Of a stretch of 30,029 nucleotides of DNA, positions 8,744 through 16,756 are shown piece after piece. The notes under the pieces are model-generated. The model was not told where the DNA came from, did not search any database, and saw nothing but the letters and a program-made list of their open reading frames with translations. The DNA comes from an uncultured bacterium (lineage in GTDB: Bacteria; Bacillota_A; Clostridia; Lachnospirales; Lachnospiraceae): NCBI GenBank assembly GCA_905215045.1, contig CAJMOO010000012.1:1-30029 (forward strand). The letters run 5' to 3'. The position numbers and the translations under genes were made by a program. How positions within the stretch are numbered: the stretch's first letter is position 1; each line of letters starts with the position of its first letter.

Positions 8744-10042
8744 TTAGGAATGAACTTTTTTCGCTTTTGGATATATTTTTTTCATTTTCTGGTCATTATA
8801 ATGAGTATCAAGAAATCTTTCGAAACCATTGGAAGCAGGAACCTGTTTGTCTCTCTGATCATAACGGATCAAGGCAGATAAAGACATCAGCATATTAAGT
8901 GTCATAAAAACAACGACAAACCATGTAAAAACAGTTCCAAAAGCGATTGGAAGTTTTTCAATCAGTCCGGATAGTAATGGATAGATTTTTTTAAACCAGG
9001 CAACTGTTGCAATTCCCCAGAAGAAACAATAAAGAAGATTGATTCTTCCATTCAGATTAAAAGGCATCTTACTGTAATCCCAGAACACTTTTCCGAAGAC
9101 AATTTCACTTAGAACACTGCACAAATATTCATAAGCACCTCCAAGAAATGTTCCCATCAAAAATAAAAAGCTCTCAGAACAATCTTTATAACGATATAAA
9201 AGTAAAGTAACTCCAGCAAAAGCAAATCCCCAGACAATACTGAACGGACCCCATACAAGGCTGCTGCGGCTCATCCAGACACCCATCTTTAAACGGCAAA
9301 AGATCGTTTCAATGATATCACCAAGCAAGGAACCTATAAAAAACAATAAAAAGACTTTATAAAAACCACAGCCCTGAGCAAAGACGCCCGTTTTTGGAAT
9401 TGTTGGAAGTTTTAATTTGCGCTGTGGATAAGCACGTTCGACACGGTGTTCCACGTAAGAAGTTATCAATTTATTTAACTTCATGCTGATCTTTGTAAGA
9501 TATGCATCTGCAGATTCCCAACGCCGTTTATCGATATTTTTCCCAAAAACAACGATTGCCGTGGCTAGTATATCAATGATCAATATTGTAAGCAGAGTAA
9601 AGATAATAATGTGGCGTATCAAGGCAGGAATCATTTTGTATATAGTAAAAATGAAAGGATTTGCAAATCTGACACCAAGATATCCAAGAATTCCCCAGAA
9701 GATTGAATGAGAAACACAAATATAACCATCCAGATTCCATTTATTTTCAGAATAATCCCACCAACGTTCATGATAAAAATGTTCAATGAAATGTCCTCCA
9801 AACCACTCAATGACAGTGGCATCGATCATGGCAACAAGAAAAATCCAAAGGCCAGTCATCTCATGGGTATTGATCGTGATGATCACAGCACCGATACCGT
9901 AAGAAATACAAAGTGGAGAATTAATAAATCCACGGTTTACAAAACGCTTCTGATTAAATGCTGCCTGTATCACTTCCAGAATCCATCCAGTAAAAGAATA
10001 GAGGAAGAAAAGAAAGCATAATTCAAATAATGTTTTTATCAT
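8744..10042 (-). CDS. Tandem CmpB-type (PF06541) polytopic membrane protein
   Basis: The 432-residue product is an internal duplication of the short, four- to five-helix domain annotated as putative ABC transporter type IV (CmpB-like). Half one (about 1-200) begins with helix FLFFLYSFTGWILEVI and contains WWDYSENKWNLDGYI. Half two (about 225-410) repeats this as FLLFFIGSLLGDIIETIF and WDYSKMPFNLNGRI. The shared W-DYS-x-N-LxGRI core is the family hallmark. No ATPase partner is nearby and the real function of the family is unknown. The ATG at 10042 has AAGGAG eight bases upstream. A longer reading to 10204 is open but adds only Phe/Cys-rich residues that cover the promoter. It is divergent from a SorC regulator and shares an operator-like site with it. 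Confidence 0.78.
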   Translation of the reverse strand: MIKTLFELCFLFFLYSFTGWILEVIQAAFNQKRFVNRGFINSPLCISYGIGAVIITINTHEMTGLWIFLVAMIDATVIEWFGGHFIEHFYHERWWDYSENKWNLDGYICVSHSIFWGILGYLGVRFANPFIFTIYKMIPALIRHIIIFTLLTILIIDILATAIVVFGKNIDKRRWESADAYLTKISMKLNKLITSYVEHRVERAYPQRKLKLPTIPKTGVFAQGCGFYKVFLLFFIGSLLGDIIETIFCRLKMGVWMSRSSLVWGPFSIVWGFAFAGVTLLLYRYKDCSESFLFLMGTFLGGAYEYLCSVLSEIVFGKVFWDYSKMPFNLNGRINLLYCFFWGIATVAWFKKIYPLLSGLIEKLPIAFGTVFTWFVVVFMTLNMLMSLSALIRYDQRDKQVPASNGFERFLDTHYNDQKMKKIYPKAKKVHS

Positions 10043-10075
10043 ATGTAAAGCTCCTTTTTTGTTAATAATGTATTC

Positions 10076-10104
10076 AGTATATAAAAAATGACAAAAAAAT
10101 ACAA
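10076..10104 (-). promoter_or_regulatory. Promoter for the CmpB-like gene
   Basis: On the minus strand TTGTAT (10104-10099), 17-bp spacer, TATACT (10081-10076), 34 bp before the start codon. Confidence 0.55.
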
Positions 10105-10167
10105 GAAAGAAAAGCATTGTTTCACAAACTGCACAAAAGCATCTGATAAATTCTTCACAAAATTTCT

Positions 10168-10180
10168 GAACAAATGTAAA
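10168..10180. promoter_or_regulatory. Operator-like site between divergent promoters (site O1)
   Basis: GAACAAATGTAAA, identical over 13 bases to the site at 12502 in the first PTS promoter. It lies about 50 bp upstream of the SorC gene's -35 and about 64 bp upstream of the CmpB-like gene's -35, a position suited to activation or autoregulation. Confidence 0.55.
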
Positions 10181-10230
10181 AATATATATGAAAAAATAAT
10201 TCACTTTGACATAATTTCAGAGAATATGTA

Positions 10231-10259
10231 TTGAAAAGAAAACAAAGATTGACTAGAAT
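10231..10259 (+). promoter_or_regulatory. Promoter for the SorC-family regulator at 10318
   Basis: TTGAAA (10231-10236), 17-bp spacer, TAGAAT (10254-10259). Confidence 0.6.
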
Positions 10260-10317
10260 AAAGGCATAAAGATTGATACAACTTAGAAAGCAGCAAATGA
10301 GAAAGGAGTATCGTCCA

Positions 10318-11286
10318 ATGAAGAAGATTGTAGATGATTGGAGACTGATCTATAAGGTTTGCAGCCTGTATTATGAAGATGATATGAGGCAACAGGAAAT
10401 CAGCGACTATCTTGGAATATCCAGAGCGACAATCTCAAGAATGCTTCAGAAGGGAAAAGAAAGCGGAATTGTACGCGTGGAAGTGGTCAATCCGATTCAG
10501 TTCACTTATGGAAAACTTGAAAAAACACTGGAAAGAAAATATGGTCTGAAAGATGTGATCGTTGTCGAGAATAGTTCTCTTGATACCAGACAGGAATCTC
10601 TGAATAAGATGTATGAAAAGGCAGCACTTTATTTGTCACAGTTTTTCCGTGATGGAGATTATATTGGAGTATCTATGGGATTTACTTTACATAATGTAGC
10701 GAGAACTCGAAGATCATTTGCGAAAGATAATCAGTATATGTTTGTACCAATCGTAGGAGGCATCAGTCCAAACAGTATTAATGGAGTAGATGTCCAGAGT
10801 AACCAGATTGCAAGAGAATTTGCAGATAAATTTGGTGGAAACTATACACAGTTTCTTGCTCCAGCACAGTTCTCAGATAAGAAGATCAAAGATTATTTCT
10901 TAGAGGAAAAGTCAGTGAATTTTATCTTCGATGACTTTGAAAAACTGGATACAGTTGTTATGGGAATTGGAGCAAATGATACAGGAACAGATTCCACACT
11001 GATTCATGCCGGATATATTACGGATGAAGAACTTCAAAGTTTCGCAGACAATGGTGTTGTTGGAAATGTGGCTCTGCAATTCTTTGATTCCGAAGGAAAA
11101 AGAGATAAATTTCAAGGATTCAACGAAAGAATAGCAGGAATGCCCGCAGAGCAGATTAAGAAGATCAGAAACCGAATTGGTATTGCAGGTGGAGTAGAAA
11201 GGGTGAAAGCAGTTAAAGGTGCAATTGCTGGAGGATATATCAATATATTGATCACCAACAATGAATGCGCTGAAAAGTTATTGTAG
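10318..11286 (+). CDS. SorC/DeoR-type sugar-responsive transcriptional regulator (1)
   Basis: The 322-residue product has an N-terminal helix-turn-helix (about 12-50, MRQQEISDYLGISRATISRM) and a long C-terminal SorC-type sugar-phosphate-binding domain. The domain shows the family segments GDYIGVSMGFTLHNVA and TVVMGIGANDTGTDST (about 215-230), GxVGNVALQFFDSEG, and NRIGIAGGVERVKAVKGAI near the end. Family members are tetrameric repressors or activators of carbohydrate operons. The ATG at 10318 is chosen because AGGAG lies nine bases upstream; in-frame starts further up lack one. It is the most diverged of the three SorC proteins here and shares the operator family, so it may be the sensor for the same or a related substrate. 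Confidence 0.9.
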   Translation: MKKIVDDWRLIYKVCSLYYEDDMRQQEISDYLGISRATISRMLQKGKESGIVRVEVVNPIQFTYGKLEKTLERKYGLKDVIVVENSSLDTRQESLNKMYEKAALYLSQFFRDGDYIGVSMGFTLHNVARTRRSFAKDNQYMFVPIVGGISPNSINGVDVQSNQIAREFADKFGGNYTQFLAPAQFSDKKIKDYFLEEKSVNFIFDDFEKLDTVVMGIGANDTGTDSTLIHAGYITDEELQSFADNGVVGNVALQFFDSEGKRDKFQGFNERIAGMPAEQIKKIRNRIGIAGGVERVKAVKGAIAGGYINILITNNECAEKLL

Positions 11287-11294
11287 AACCGCAG

Positions 11295-11346
11295 AAAAAG
11301 AAACTAATCAAGATAAAAAAGATATATTTTTATTAGTTTTCTTTTT
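11295..11346 (+). terminator. Terminator after SorC regulator 1
   Basis: AAAAAGAAACTAAT (11295-11308) pairs with ATTAGTTTTCTTTTT (11332-11346) with one bulged T, ending in a T run. Confidence 0.65.
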
Positions 11347-11404
11347 TTGAACAAAATATTTGTAAAAATAACACAAAAATGAGGAAAAAAGTAAAAATAA
11401 GAAC

Positions 11405-11429
11405 AAAAAAAACAGCGGAAAAACCGCTG
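11405..11429 (-). terminator. Terminator of SorC regulator 2 (minus strand)
   Basis: On the minus strand CAGCGG-TTTTT-CCGCTG (11429-11413) is followed by eight U residues (11412-11405), a textbook terminator just after the regulator stop. Confidence 0.85.
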
Positions 11430-11436
11430 CATGGAA

Positions 11437-12375
11437 TCAATCAAGCAGAGCAAGTGCTGTTTCTTTGGTAGTAAAAAATGAGTTGATCAGATGAAGCGAC
11501 AAAGCAGAATGAATAATATCTTTCTTGTAAGTTCCTTCAGCAATACCAATAGAAACACGAGCATGTTTAGAAGCTTTAAAAATATCAGCATGAATGATTC
11601 TCTCTGTAAGTTCTGTCTCTACAAGTTTTGAATCTGAGGTTAAAAACTGTAAAGAGATATCACCGATAGCACCAGCATCCTTTAGCTGGGCGACTTCATC
11701 CGCAGAAAGAATATCATGTCTTGTCAGAAAAGAGGTTTCAAAAGTTCCGATCCCTGTGATGATGATATCTGGATTCTCAGCAAGATTAAGGGTTGATTGA
11801 ACTTTTGGGTTCGAACTTAAAGTTTCGTATTCTTCCTTGGAAGAACAAAATGCTGGGAAATGAAGTAAATGGGATTTACCACCTGTCAGATTAGCCAGCT
11901 GGATGACGTTATAGTTTGGCAATGTATCAAATGAAGCGCCAAAACTTCCAGCAAGAGGGACGATCTGAATATCAGAAAACTTCAATGGATGGATATGGCG
12001 GATAAATCTTGAAACAGCATTTCCCCATGCTACACCGATGACATCGGTTGGTTTGATCTGTGAGATGAAATAATTCACAGCAGCCATGGAAAGATAATCT
12101 TTGGATGTATCGGAATTGTCGATAACACTTGCATATTCAAGCTGGTATTTATCACAGAGTTGCTGCTCTAACTGAGTATTTCCAAGGATTGGAGACTCGA
12201 TTTCAATCTTAACGATACCGAGTTCTTCAGCACGGGTAAGAAGTTTTGATACCCAGGGTCTTGAAATATTAAGTTTCTTGGCGATTTCCTGTTGGGAGAG
12301 TTTGTCTTTGTAATATAAAGTTGCGATCAAAGTAATGCGATCTAACATAGCATCATTGTTTTCTAGTTTTTTCAT
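11437..12375 (-). CDS. SorC-family transcriptional regulator (2)
   Basis: The 312-residue product has the HTH near its N-terminus (about 14-47, SQQEIAKKLNISRPWVSKLL) and a SorC sugar-binding domain that contains VIGVAWGNAVSRFI, VPLAGSFGASFDTLPNY, IIITGIGTFETSFLTRH and a terminal VSIGIAEGTYKKDII. It is a clear paralogue of the regulator at 18946-19881, with nearly the same HTH recognition helix (SRPWVSKLL), so both should bind the same operator. The ATG at 12375 is preferred over 12384, since the upstream AAAGGA would abut the latter. It is divergent from the first PTS operon, the usual place for a local regulator. Confidence 0.91.
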   Translation of the reverse strand: MKKLENNDAMLDRITLIATLYYKDKLSQQEIAKKLNISRPWVSKLLTRAEELGIVKIEIESPILGNTQLEQQLCDKYQLEYASVIDNSDTSKDYLSMAAVNYFISQIKPTDVIGVAWGNAVSRFIRHIHPLKFSDIQIVPLAGSFGASFDTLPNYNVIQLANLTGGKSHLLHFPAFCSSKEEYETLSSNPKVQSTLNLAENPDIIITGIGTFETSFLTRHDILSADEVAQLKDAGAIGDISLQFLTSDSKLVETELTERIIHADIFKASKHARVSIGIAEGTYKKDIIHSALSLHLINSFFTTKETALALLD

Positions 12376-12414
12376 AGGCAACATCCTTTATAAAAGTAAT
12401 TTTAATCGTAAAAA

Positions 12415-12427
12415 GCACAAATGTGAC
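12415..12427. promoter_or_regulatory. Operator site O2 in the SorC regulator 2 leader
   Basis: GCACAAATGTGAC, a near-perfect dyad, lies between the regulator's -10 (12447-12442) and its start codon. Binding here would block transcription of the regulator, i.e. autoregulation. Confidence 0.6.
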
Positions 12428-12441
12428 ATCTTTTTAACAAA

Positions 12442-12470
12442 ATTATATTGTAAAAAATACAGAAATTCAA
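12442..12470 (-). promoter_or_regulatory. Promoter of SorC regulator 2
   Basis: Minus strand TTGAAT (12470-12465), 17-bp spacer, TATAAT (12447-12442). The same boxes and spacing occur before the paralogue at 19941-19969. Confidence 0.7.
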
Positions 12471-12496
12471 GAAAAAATGGATAAGAAAAAGAAAAA

Positions 12497-12527
12497 AAGA
12501 CGAACAAATGTAAAAGAATGATATATA
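12497..12527 (+). promoter_or_regulatory. Promoter of the first PTS operon with embedded operator O3
   Basis: GAACAAATGTAAA (12502-12514) follows a weak -35-like AAGACG (12497-12502) and precedes a TATATA-type -10 near 12520-12527. The layout matches the stronger promoter at 19998-20026, where the same operator occupies the spacer. The poor -35 suggests dependence on an activator. Confidence 0.5.
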
Positions 12528-12610
12528 TGGAACAAAGGATACCAAAGTCCAATGTAGATTAAAGGGCCCGATTCGATGGATGAGGTATTTGGAGAAACAT
12601 TTATATAGAG
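12520..12610 (+). promoter_or_regulatory. Conserved leader element before PTS IIC copy 1
   Basis: Three blocks are shared with 16757-16853 before the second IIC gene: GATATAYATGGAACAAAG, GGGCCC (12564-12569) and ACATTTATATAGA (12597-12609). The first two are 44 bp apart in both copies. ATACC near 12540 can pair with GGTAT near 12584, placing the self-complementary GGGCCC in a loop. Function is inferred only; see findings. Confidence 0.4.
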
Positions 12611-12664
12611 TGAAAATGAAAAAATTATCATAGGTAAACATTAAAAAAGGAGGAAAACTTATTT

Positions 12665-13183
12665 ATGACAGTTATTTCAAACATTGCAAATGGCTTTATA
12701 GGATTGTTCAACGCAGGTGGAGAGCAGTTTATGAGCTGGGTAACAGGAATTATTCCTTTAGTTATCTGCCTGATGACTGCGGTTAACGCACTGATTGGAT
12801 TTATTGGGGTAGAAAGAGTAGAAAAGTTTTGTCAGAAGATCACAAAATATACACTTCTTCGTTATACATTGCTGCCAATCATGGCCGTTATCTTTTTAAC
12901 GAATCCAGCGATGTATACATTTGGAAGATTTTTAAAGAAAGAACATAAAGCAGCATTTTATGATGCGACAGTTTCATTTTGCCATCCAGTAACTGGATTA
13001 TTTCCACATGCAAATGCAGGAGAGTTATTCGTATACATGGGAATTGCAACAGGTATCCAGAAATTAGGATTATCTATTGGTGGTCTTGCAGTAAGATATT
13101 TCATCGTAGGTGTGATCGTAATTTTGATCCGTGGTATCTTATGTGAAAAAATTTATGCAGTATTAAGCAAGAAAGCAAATTAA
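12665..13183 (+). CDS. srlA: PTS glucitol/sorbitol-family IIC component (copy 1)
   Basis: This is the EIIC-type membrane half of the glucitol-class phosphotransferase permease. The 172-residue product is collinear with SrlA (GutA): an amphipathic start ANGFIGLFNAGGEQFMSWVTG, helices with IIPLVICLMTAVNALIGFIG, then NPAMYTFGRFLKKEHKAAFYD, CHPVTGLFPHANAGELFVYMGIA and a final helix VRYFIVGVIVILIRGIL. It is about 15 residues shorter than the enterobacterial protein at the C-terminus. AGGAGG lies upstream, and the IIBC gene starts 17 bp downstream. The substrate is a polyol or related compound, not necessarily sorbitol. Confidence 0.93.
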   Translation: MTVISNIANGFIGLFNAGGEQFMSWVTGIIPLVICLMTAVNALIGFIGVERVEKFCQKITKYTLLRYTLLPIMAVIFLTNPAMYTFGRFLKKEHKAAFYDATVSFCHPVTGLFPHANAGELFVYMGIATGIQKLGLSIGGLAVRYFIVGVIVILIRGILCEKIYAVLSKKAN

Positions 13184-13200
13184 GGAAAGGAGAATCCAAT

Positions 13201-14217
13201 ATGTATAAAACGATTACGATCAAAGCTGGAAGTGGTGGATGGGGAGGACCATTAACTATCGTACCTACAGAAAAATGCAATAAGATCTTAAGTGTTACAG
13301 GTGGAGGAGTTCATCCGGTCGCACAGAAAATTGCAGAAATGACAGGAGGAGAAGCAGTTGATGGATTTAAGGAAACTCTTCCAGATGATGAAGTTTTAGT
13401 AGCTGTTGTAGATTGTGGTGGTACAGCCCGCTGCGGAGTTTATCCCAAAAAAGGAATTTTTACGGTAAATATTGAACCAGTAGGAAAAGCTGGTCCATTA
13501 GCAAAATATATTACACCAGAGATTTATGTATCAGCAGTTACAGAAAGTGACATTTTTGAATCTGATTATGCTGGCCATATTACACAGAAAGCATCAGAAG
13601 AAAAAGAACAGCCACAAGCAAGTGCTGCTCCAGAGCCAAAATCAAAAGCACAGGCAAAAGAAGAAATTGCAAAAGCAAACGAAGGAAAAAATGAAAATAT
13701 CGTTGTCCGTATTGGTAAAGTTGTTGGACGTGTTGTAAATATCTGTTTTCAGGCAGGTCGTGATACGATCGAAATGGTTGTTGGAACAATCCTTCCATTT
13801 ATGGCATTTACAGCTACACTGCTTGGTATCATTTCGGCTAGTGGACTTGGAAATGTCATTGCAAAAACAATTTCACCTATTTGTTCTACATTGCCAGGAA
13901 TGGTAGCGATCGCATTTATTTGCGGTATTCCGATCCTTTCTCCAGTCCTTGGACCAGGAGCTGTTATTGCACAGGTAGTCGGAACATTGCTGGGATCACA
14001 GTTTGCACTTGGAAATATTCCTCCACAGTATGCACTTCCAGCTTTGTTTGCAATCGATGCACAGGCAGGATGTGACTTTATTCCGGTTGGATTATCCCTT
14101 GGAGAAGCAGATTCAGAAACCATTGAATATGGTGTTCCAGCCGTATTGTTTGAACGACTGATCACAGGACCATTAGCGGTACTGATCGCGTTCGCATTTA
14201 GTATTGGAATGTATTAA
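13201..14217 (+). CDS. srlE: PTS glucitol/sorbitol-family IIBC component (copy 1)
   Basis: This subunit receives phosphate from IIA on a cysteine and passes it to the incoming sugar. Residues 1-120 are the IIB domain, with GSGGWGGPL at 10-18 and VVDCGGTARCG at 69-79; the phosphorylated cysteine should be C72. A charged Ala/Lys/Gln linker (about 122-160, SKAQAKEEIAKANEG) leads to the membrane IIC2 domain. That domain carries FQAGRDTIEMVVGTILPFMAF, GPGAVIAQVVGTLLG and CDFIPVGLSLGEADSETIE. Length is 338, against about 319 in enterobacteria, the extra being the linker. AGGAG precedes the ATG. Copy 2 at 17433 is about 90 percent identical by eye. Confidence 0.94.
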   Translation: MYKTITIKAGSGGWGGPLTIVPTEKCNKILSVTGGGVHPVAQKIAEMTGGEAVDGFKETLPDDEVLVAVVDCGGTARCGVYPKKGIFTVNIEPVGKAGPLAKYITPEIYVSAVTESDIFESDYAGHITQKASEEKEQPQASAAPEPKSKAQAKEEIAKANEGKNENIVVRIGKVVGRVVNICFQAGRDTIEMVVGTILPFMAFTATLLGIISASGLGNVIAKTISPICSTLPGMVAIAFICGIPILSPVLGPGAVIAQVVGTLLGSQFALGNIPPQYALPALFAIDAQAGCDFIPVGLSLGEADSETIEYGVPAVLFERLITGPLAVLIAFAFSIGMY

Positions 14218-14248
14218 TAAATATAGATTTCACAGGAGGTAGAGAAAT

Positions 14249-14617
14249 ATGAAATATCAGTCTAAAATCGTTGGACTTGGACCAGATGCGTTAGCGTTTC
14301 TGGAAGATGAAGATATGAACTTTATCATCATTTTTAACGAAGATGCACCACCAGAACTTGCAGAATTATCGGTACTTCATACAAAAGCTGAATTGAAAGA
14401 AGATCCAGCTGTTGGAGATACATTAAAGATTGGAAATAAAGAATTCAAAGTCAGTGCTGTCGGATGGGAAGCACCTCATACATGGGCAGAACTTGGACAT
14501 TGCACATTAGATTTCAAGGGAGGATCAGAGGCAGAACGTCCGGGATGTATCTCTCTTGAAGGAAACCAGCTGACAGCAGAAGATTTAGCCGTTGGCGGTG
14601 TCATTGAATTATATTAA
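14249..14617 (+). CDS. srlB: PTS glucitol/sorbitol-family IIA component (copy 1)
   Basis: The cytosolic IIA subunit shuttles phosphate from HPr to IIB. The 122-residue product matches SrlB in length and in its C-terminal signature LGHCTLDFKGGSEAERPGC. The predicted phospho-histidine is H44 in SVLHTKAELK. AGGAGGT precedes the ATG. The gene lies 31 bp after IIBC and about 50 bp before the DRL-like oxidoreductase, so transport and first oxidation appear co-transcribed. Confidence 0.93.
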   Translation: MKYQSKIVGLGPDALAFLEDEDMNFIIIFNEDAPPELAELSVLHTKAELKEDPAVGDTLKIGNKEFKVSAVGWEAPHTWAELGHCTLDFKGGSEAERPGCISLEGNQLTAEDLAVGGVIELY

Positions 14618-14665
14618 TTTAGCACTTATTAATTTATTTATATATAAGATAAGGAGAATGTGATT

Positions 14666-15985
14666 ATGTTAAACATGGATCAAAAATTAATCAAAAGACA
14701 GGAAGAAGGAAAAATCATCAAAACTGGTATCGTAGGTGCCGGACAGATGGGACGAGGAATGGTAACACAGATGGTACTGATGAACGGTATCACACCAGCC
14801 ATCGTATCTGACATCAAAGTAGAAAATGCGGTTCACGCATTCAAATATGCCGGAGTATCAGATGAAGATATCGTAGTTGCAAAAACACTTGCAGATGCAA
14901 ACGCAGCAATGGAAGCAGGAAAATATGTAGCATGTGAAGACGCAAACTTCGTATCCCAGGCAAACTTAGTAGAGTGTGCGATCGATGCAACAGGAGTTCC
15001 AGATGTCGGAGCAAAAGTAGCAACAGACGCAATGAAGAATAAAAAACACGTCGTTATGTTAAATGTAGAAACAGACGTAGTTATCGGGCCATACTTAAAG
15101 AAATTAGCTCAGAAAGAAGGAGTCATCTACACAGGATCCGCAGGAGATGAACCTGGAGCAGTCATGGAATTATACAGTTTTGCCAAAGCCATGGGAATGA
15201 ACGTGGAAGTCATGGGTAAAGGAAAGAACAATAAGATCGACTACGAATGCAACCCAGATACAGTCTTAGAAGAAGCAACACGCCGTGTTATGAGTCCAAA
15301 GATGTTATGTGCATTTAAAGATGGAACAAAGACAATGGTAGAGATGACAGCGATGTCTAACTACACAGGGCTGATCCCAGATGTGATCGGAGGACACGGA
15401 CCAAAGACAGCACCGGGAACAGAAGGTGTCAAAGAATTAAATGATATCTTCAAATTAAAAGAAGACGGCGGAATCTTAAACAAACATGGAGTTGTAGAAT
15501 ATGTAAACGGAATCGCACCAGGAGTCTTCGTAACAGTATCCACACCAAACGAAGAGATCGCATACCAGATGGGATACCACAGCATGGGACCTGGACCATT
15601 ATGGACATTATACAGACCATTCCACCTGTGCAACTTAGAGACACCATTAACAGTAGCAAAAGCCGTGATCGACGGAGAAGTTACATGCGTGCCAATCGAC
15701 GGATTAGTATCAGAGTGTATCACAAGAGCGAAGATTGACCTGAAAGCAGGACAGACGATCGATGGTATCGGAGGATACACAACACACGGATCAATCGCCA
15801 CAGCAGAAGAATCCAATGCGAAAGGATATGTACCATTTGGATTAGTAACAAACAAAGCTGTTATGAAGAGAGATGTCAAGAAAGGACAGCTGCTTACATA
15901 TGATGATATCGAATTAGATAAGAGCACACTGATCTACCAGTTAAGAAAAGAACAGGATGCTATGTACGGAAGAAACGTATTATAA
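14666..15985 (+). CDS. COG4091 / DXR-like (DRL) family NAD(P)-dependent oxidoreductase with SAF domain (copy 1)
   Basis: The 439-residue product has a homoserine-dehydrogenase-like Rossmann domain (GIVGAGQMGRGM at 21-32), a central catalytic domain with GPYLKKLAQKEGVIY (141-155) and GKGKNNKIDYECNPDT (184-199), KTMVEMTAMSNYTGLIPD (222-239), and a C-terminal SAF domain (about 347-425). As I recall the Brucella DRL (DXR-II) protein, it has the same length and several of these blocks. DRL makes 2-C-methylerythritol 4-phosphate from deoxyxylulose phosphate by coupled isomerisation and reduction. Other family members have different or unknown activity, so this one most likely acts on the PTS product. 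The ATG at 14666 (AAGGAG nine bases before) is used rather than the GTG at 14660. It is a near-exact duplicate of 20100-21419. Confidence 0.85.
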   Translation: MLNMDQKLIKRQEEGKIIKTGIVGAGQMGRGMVTQMVLMNGITPAIVSDIKVENAVHAFKYAGVSDEDIVVAKTLADANAAMEAGKYVACEDANFVSQANLVECAIDATGVPDVGAKVATDAMKNKKHVVMLNVETDVVIGPYLKKLAQKEGVIYTGSAGDEPGAVMELYSFAKAMGMNVEVMGKGKNNKIDYECNPDTVLEEATRRVMSPKMLCAFKDGTKTMVEMTAMSNYTGLIPDVIGGHGPKTAPGTEGVKELNDIFKLKEDGGILNKHGVVEYVNGIAPGVFVTVSTPNEEIAYQMGYHSMGPGPLWTLYRPFHLCNLETPLTVAKAVIDGEVTCVPIDGLVSECITRAKIDLKAGQTIDGIGGYTTHGSIATAEESNAKGYVPFGLVTNKAVMKRDVKKGQLLTYDDIELDKSTLIYQLRKEQDAMYGRNVL

Positions 15986-16019
15986 AAATACGTCTAAAAA
16001 TTGACACTTTAACTGACTG

Positions 16020-16067
16020 GAGAGCCTGTGACAGGAATAGAATAATACGTTCCTGTTATAGGCTCTC
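16020..16067 (+). terminator. Long hairpin after DRL-like copy 1
   Basis: An 18-bp stem including G-U pairs: GAGAGCCTGTGACAGGAA (16020-16037) with TTCCTGTTATAGGCTCTC (16050-16067), 12-nt loop. The following bases (TTAATTGG) are a poor U tract. It may terminate inefficiently or protect the mRNA 3' end. The gutM promoter lies further downstream. Confidence 0.6.
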
Positions 16068-16160
16068 TTAATTGGTGAAAATAAAAACAATAGGTATACA
16101 ATGATGGTTGTGTAAAAACGCACAAAAAATAAGAAAAATTGAATAAGAAAATAAATGATA

Positions 16161-16189
16161 TTGACAAACAGAAACAAAGTAGATAAAAT
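16161..16189 (+). promoter_or_regulatory. Promoter of the gutM-PTS2 operon
   Basis: Perfect -35 TTGACA (16161-16166), 17-bp spacer, TAAAAT (16184-16189). The stretch aligns with the promoter at 19998-20063, but the spacer operator is degenerate here. Confidence 0.75.
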
Positions 16190-16213
16190 AAGTGTAACAA
16201 AAGTGATTAAGAG

Positions 16214-16226
16214 GCACGAATGTAAA
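16214..16226. promoter_or_regulatory. Operator site O4 downstream of the gutM promoter
   Basis: GCACGAATGTAAA, matching the site family with one change in the core. It lies about 25 bp after the -10, in the same relative place as the site at 20051. Confidence 0.5.
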
Positions 16227-16277
16227 GTATAAAAATATACAGAATTACTAAAAACAAAAAAGGAAGGAGATTTTACA

Positions 16278-16751
16278 GTGAGTGGTATTTCAAAGATGTT
16301 ATTGATCGTATTCGTATTGTTTATCCTGCAGGCCTTGGGAGGCTGGTATCAGATTCAGAATTACAGGAAAGCAATGAGAAGAGTTCATCAGTATGGGAAC
16401 GTCGGATTTGGACAGAGAAAAGGAAGGCTTACAGCAGGATATATCATTATGATCGCATGCAATCATGATGGAATTATCACGAGATGTGAAATCATGCAGG
16501 GATTAAGCTTCTTAGCAAAATTCAAGCCGTTAAATGAATTCCTTGGAAAAGATATGAAAGGAAGAAGCATTTACGAATTCCTTGATGATATGAAAGATTT
16601 TGATAAGAAACAAAAAAAGAAATATAAAGGTTATATCAATGCATTTGAAGCACTTGACCAGAGACTTCAGGACACAAAGCTTGAAGCAGATCAGAAACAA
16701 GCAGATCAGAAACAAGCAGTCAGTCAGGAAGCACAGGATGCATTAGCATAA
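16278..16751 (+). CDS. gutM: GutM/SrlM-family membrane-anchored accessory protein
   Basis: GutM is known in enterobacteria as an activator of the glucitol operon, though its mode of action is unclear. The 157-residue product has one N-terminal membrane helix (about 5-22) followed by the family block QALGGWYQIQNYRKAMRR and VGFGQRKGRLTAGYIIMIA; after this EIMQGLSFLAKFKPL matches the enterobacterial MKGLTVFARP region. It is about 38 residues longer than E. coli GutM. The extra C-terminal part is Lys/Gln-rich and contains an exact 15-bp DNA repeat (16686-16715). The start is GTG at 16278, eight bases after GGAAGGAG. It leads the operon that contains PTS copy 2; copy 1 has no gutM. Confidence 0.88.
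   Translation: MSGISKMLLIVFVLFILQALGGWYQIQNYRKAMRRVHQYGNVGFGQRKGRLTAGYIIMIACNHDGIITRCEIMQGLSFLAKFKPLNEFLGKDMKGRSIYEFLDDMKDFDKKQKKKYKGYINAFEALDQRLQDTKLEADQKQADQKQAVSQEAQDALA
16686..16715 (+). repeat. Tandem 15-bp repeat within gutM
   Basis: GCAGATCAGAAACAA occurs twice in a row (16686-16700 and 16701-16715) and encodes the repeated ADQKQ units. Unit-sized slippage would keep the frame. Confidence 0.85.
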
Positions 16752-16756
16752 AATTT

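Noticed and set aside
10043..10204. N-terminal extension of the CmpB-like protein by 54 residues
   Set aside because: The extension covers a good promoter and operator, has no ribosome site, and the family domain begins just after the ATG at 10042.
11349..11367. GAACAAAATATTTGTAAA as another operator
   Set aside because: It has a wider dyad than the other sites and lies between convergent gene ends where no promoter is evident.
14660..14665. GTG start for DRL-like copy 1
   Set aside because: The spacing from AAGGAG is too short, and copy 2 begins at the equivalent of the ATG at 14666.
15361..15927. 188-codon reverse-strand open frame, present identically at 20795-21361
   Set aside because: It is the complement of the DRL-like genes and is duplicated only because they are. 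No ribosome site and no known domain.
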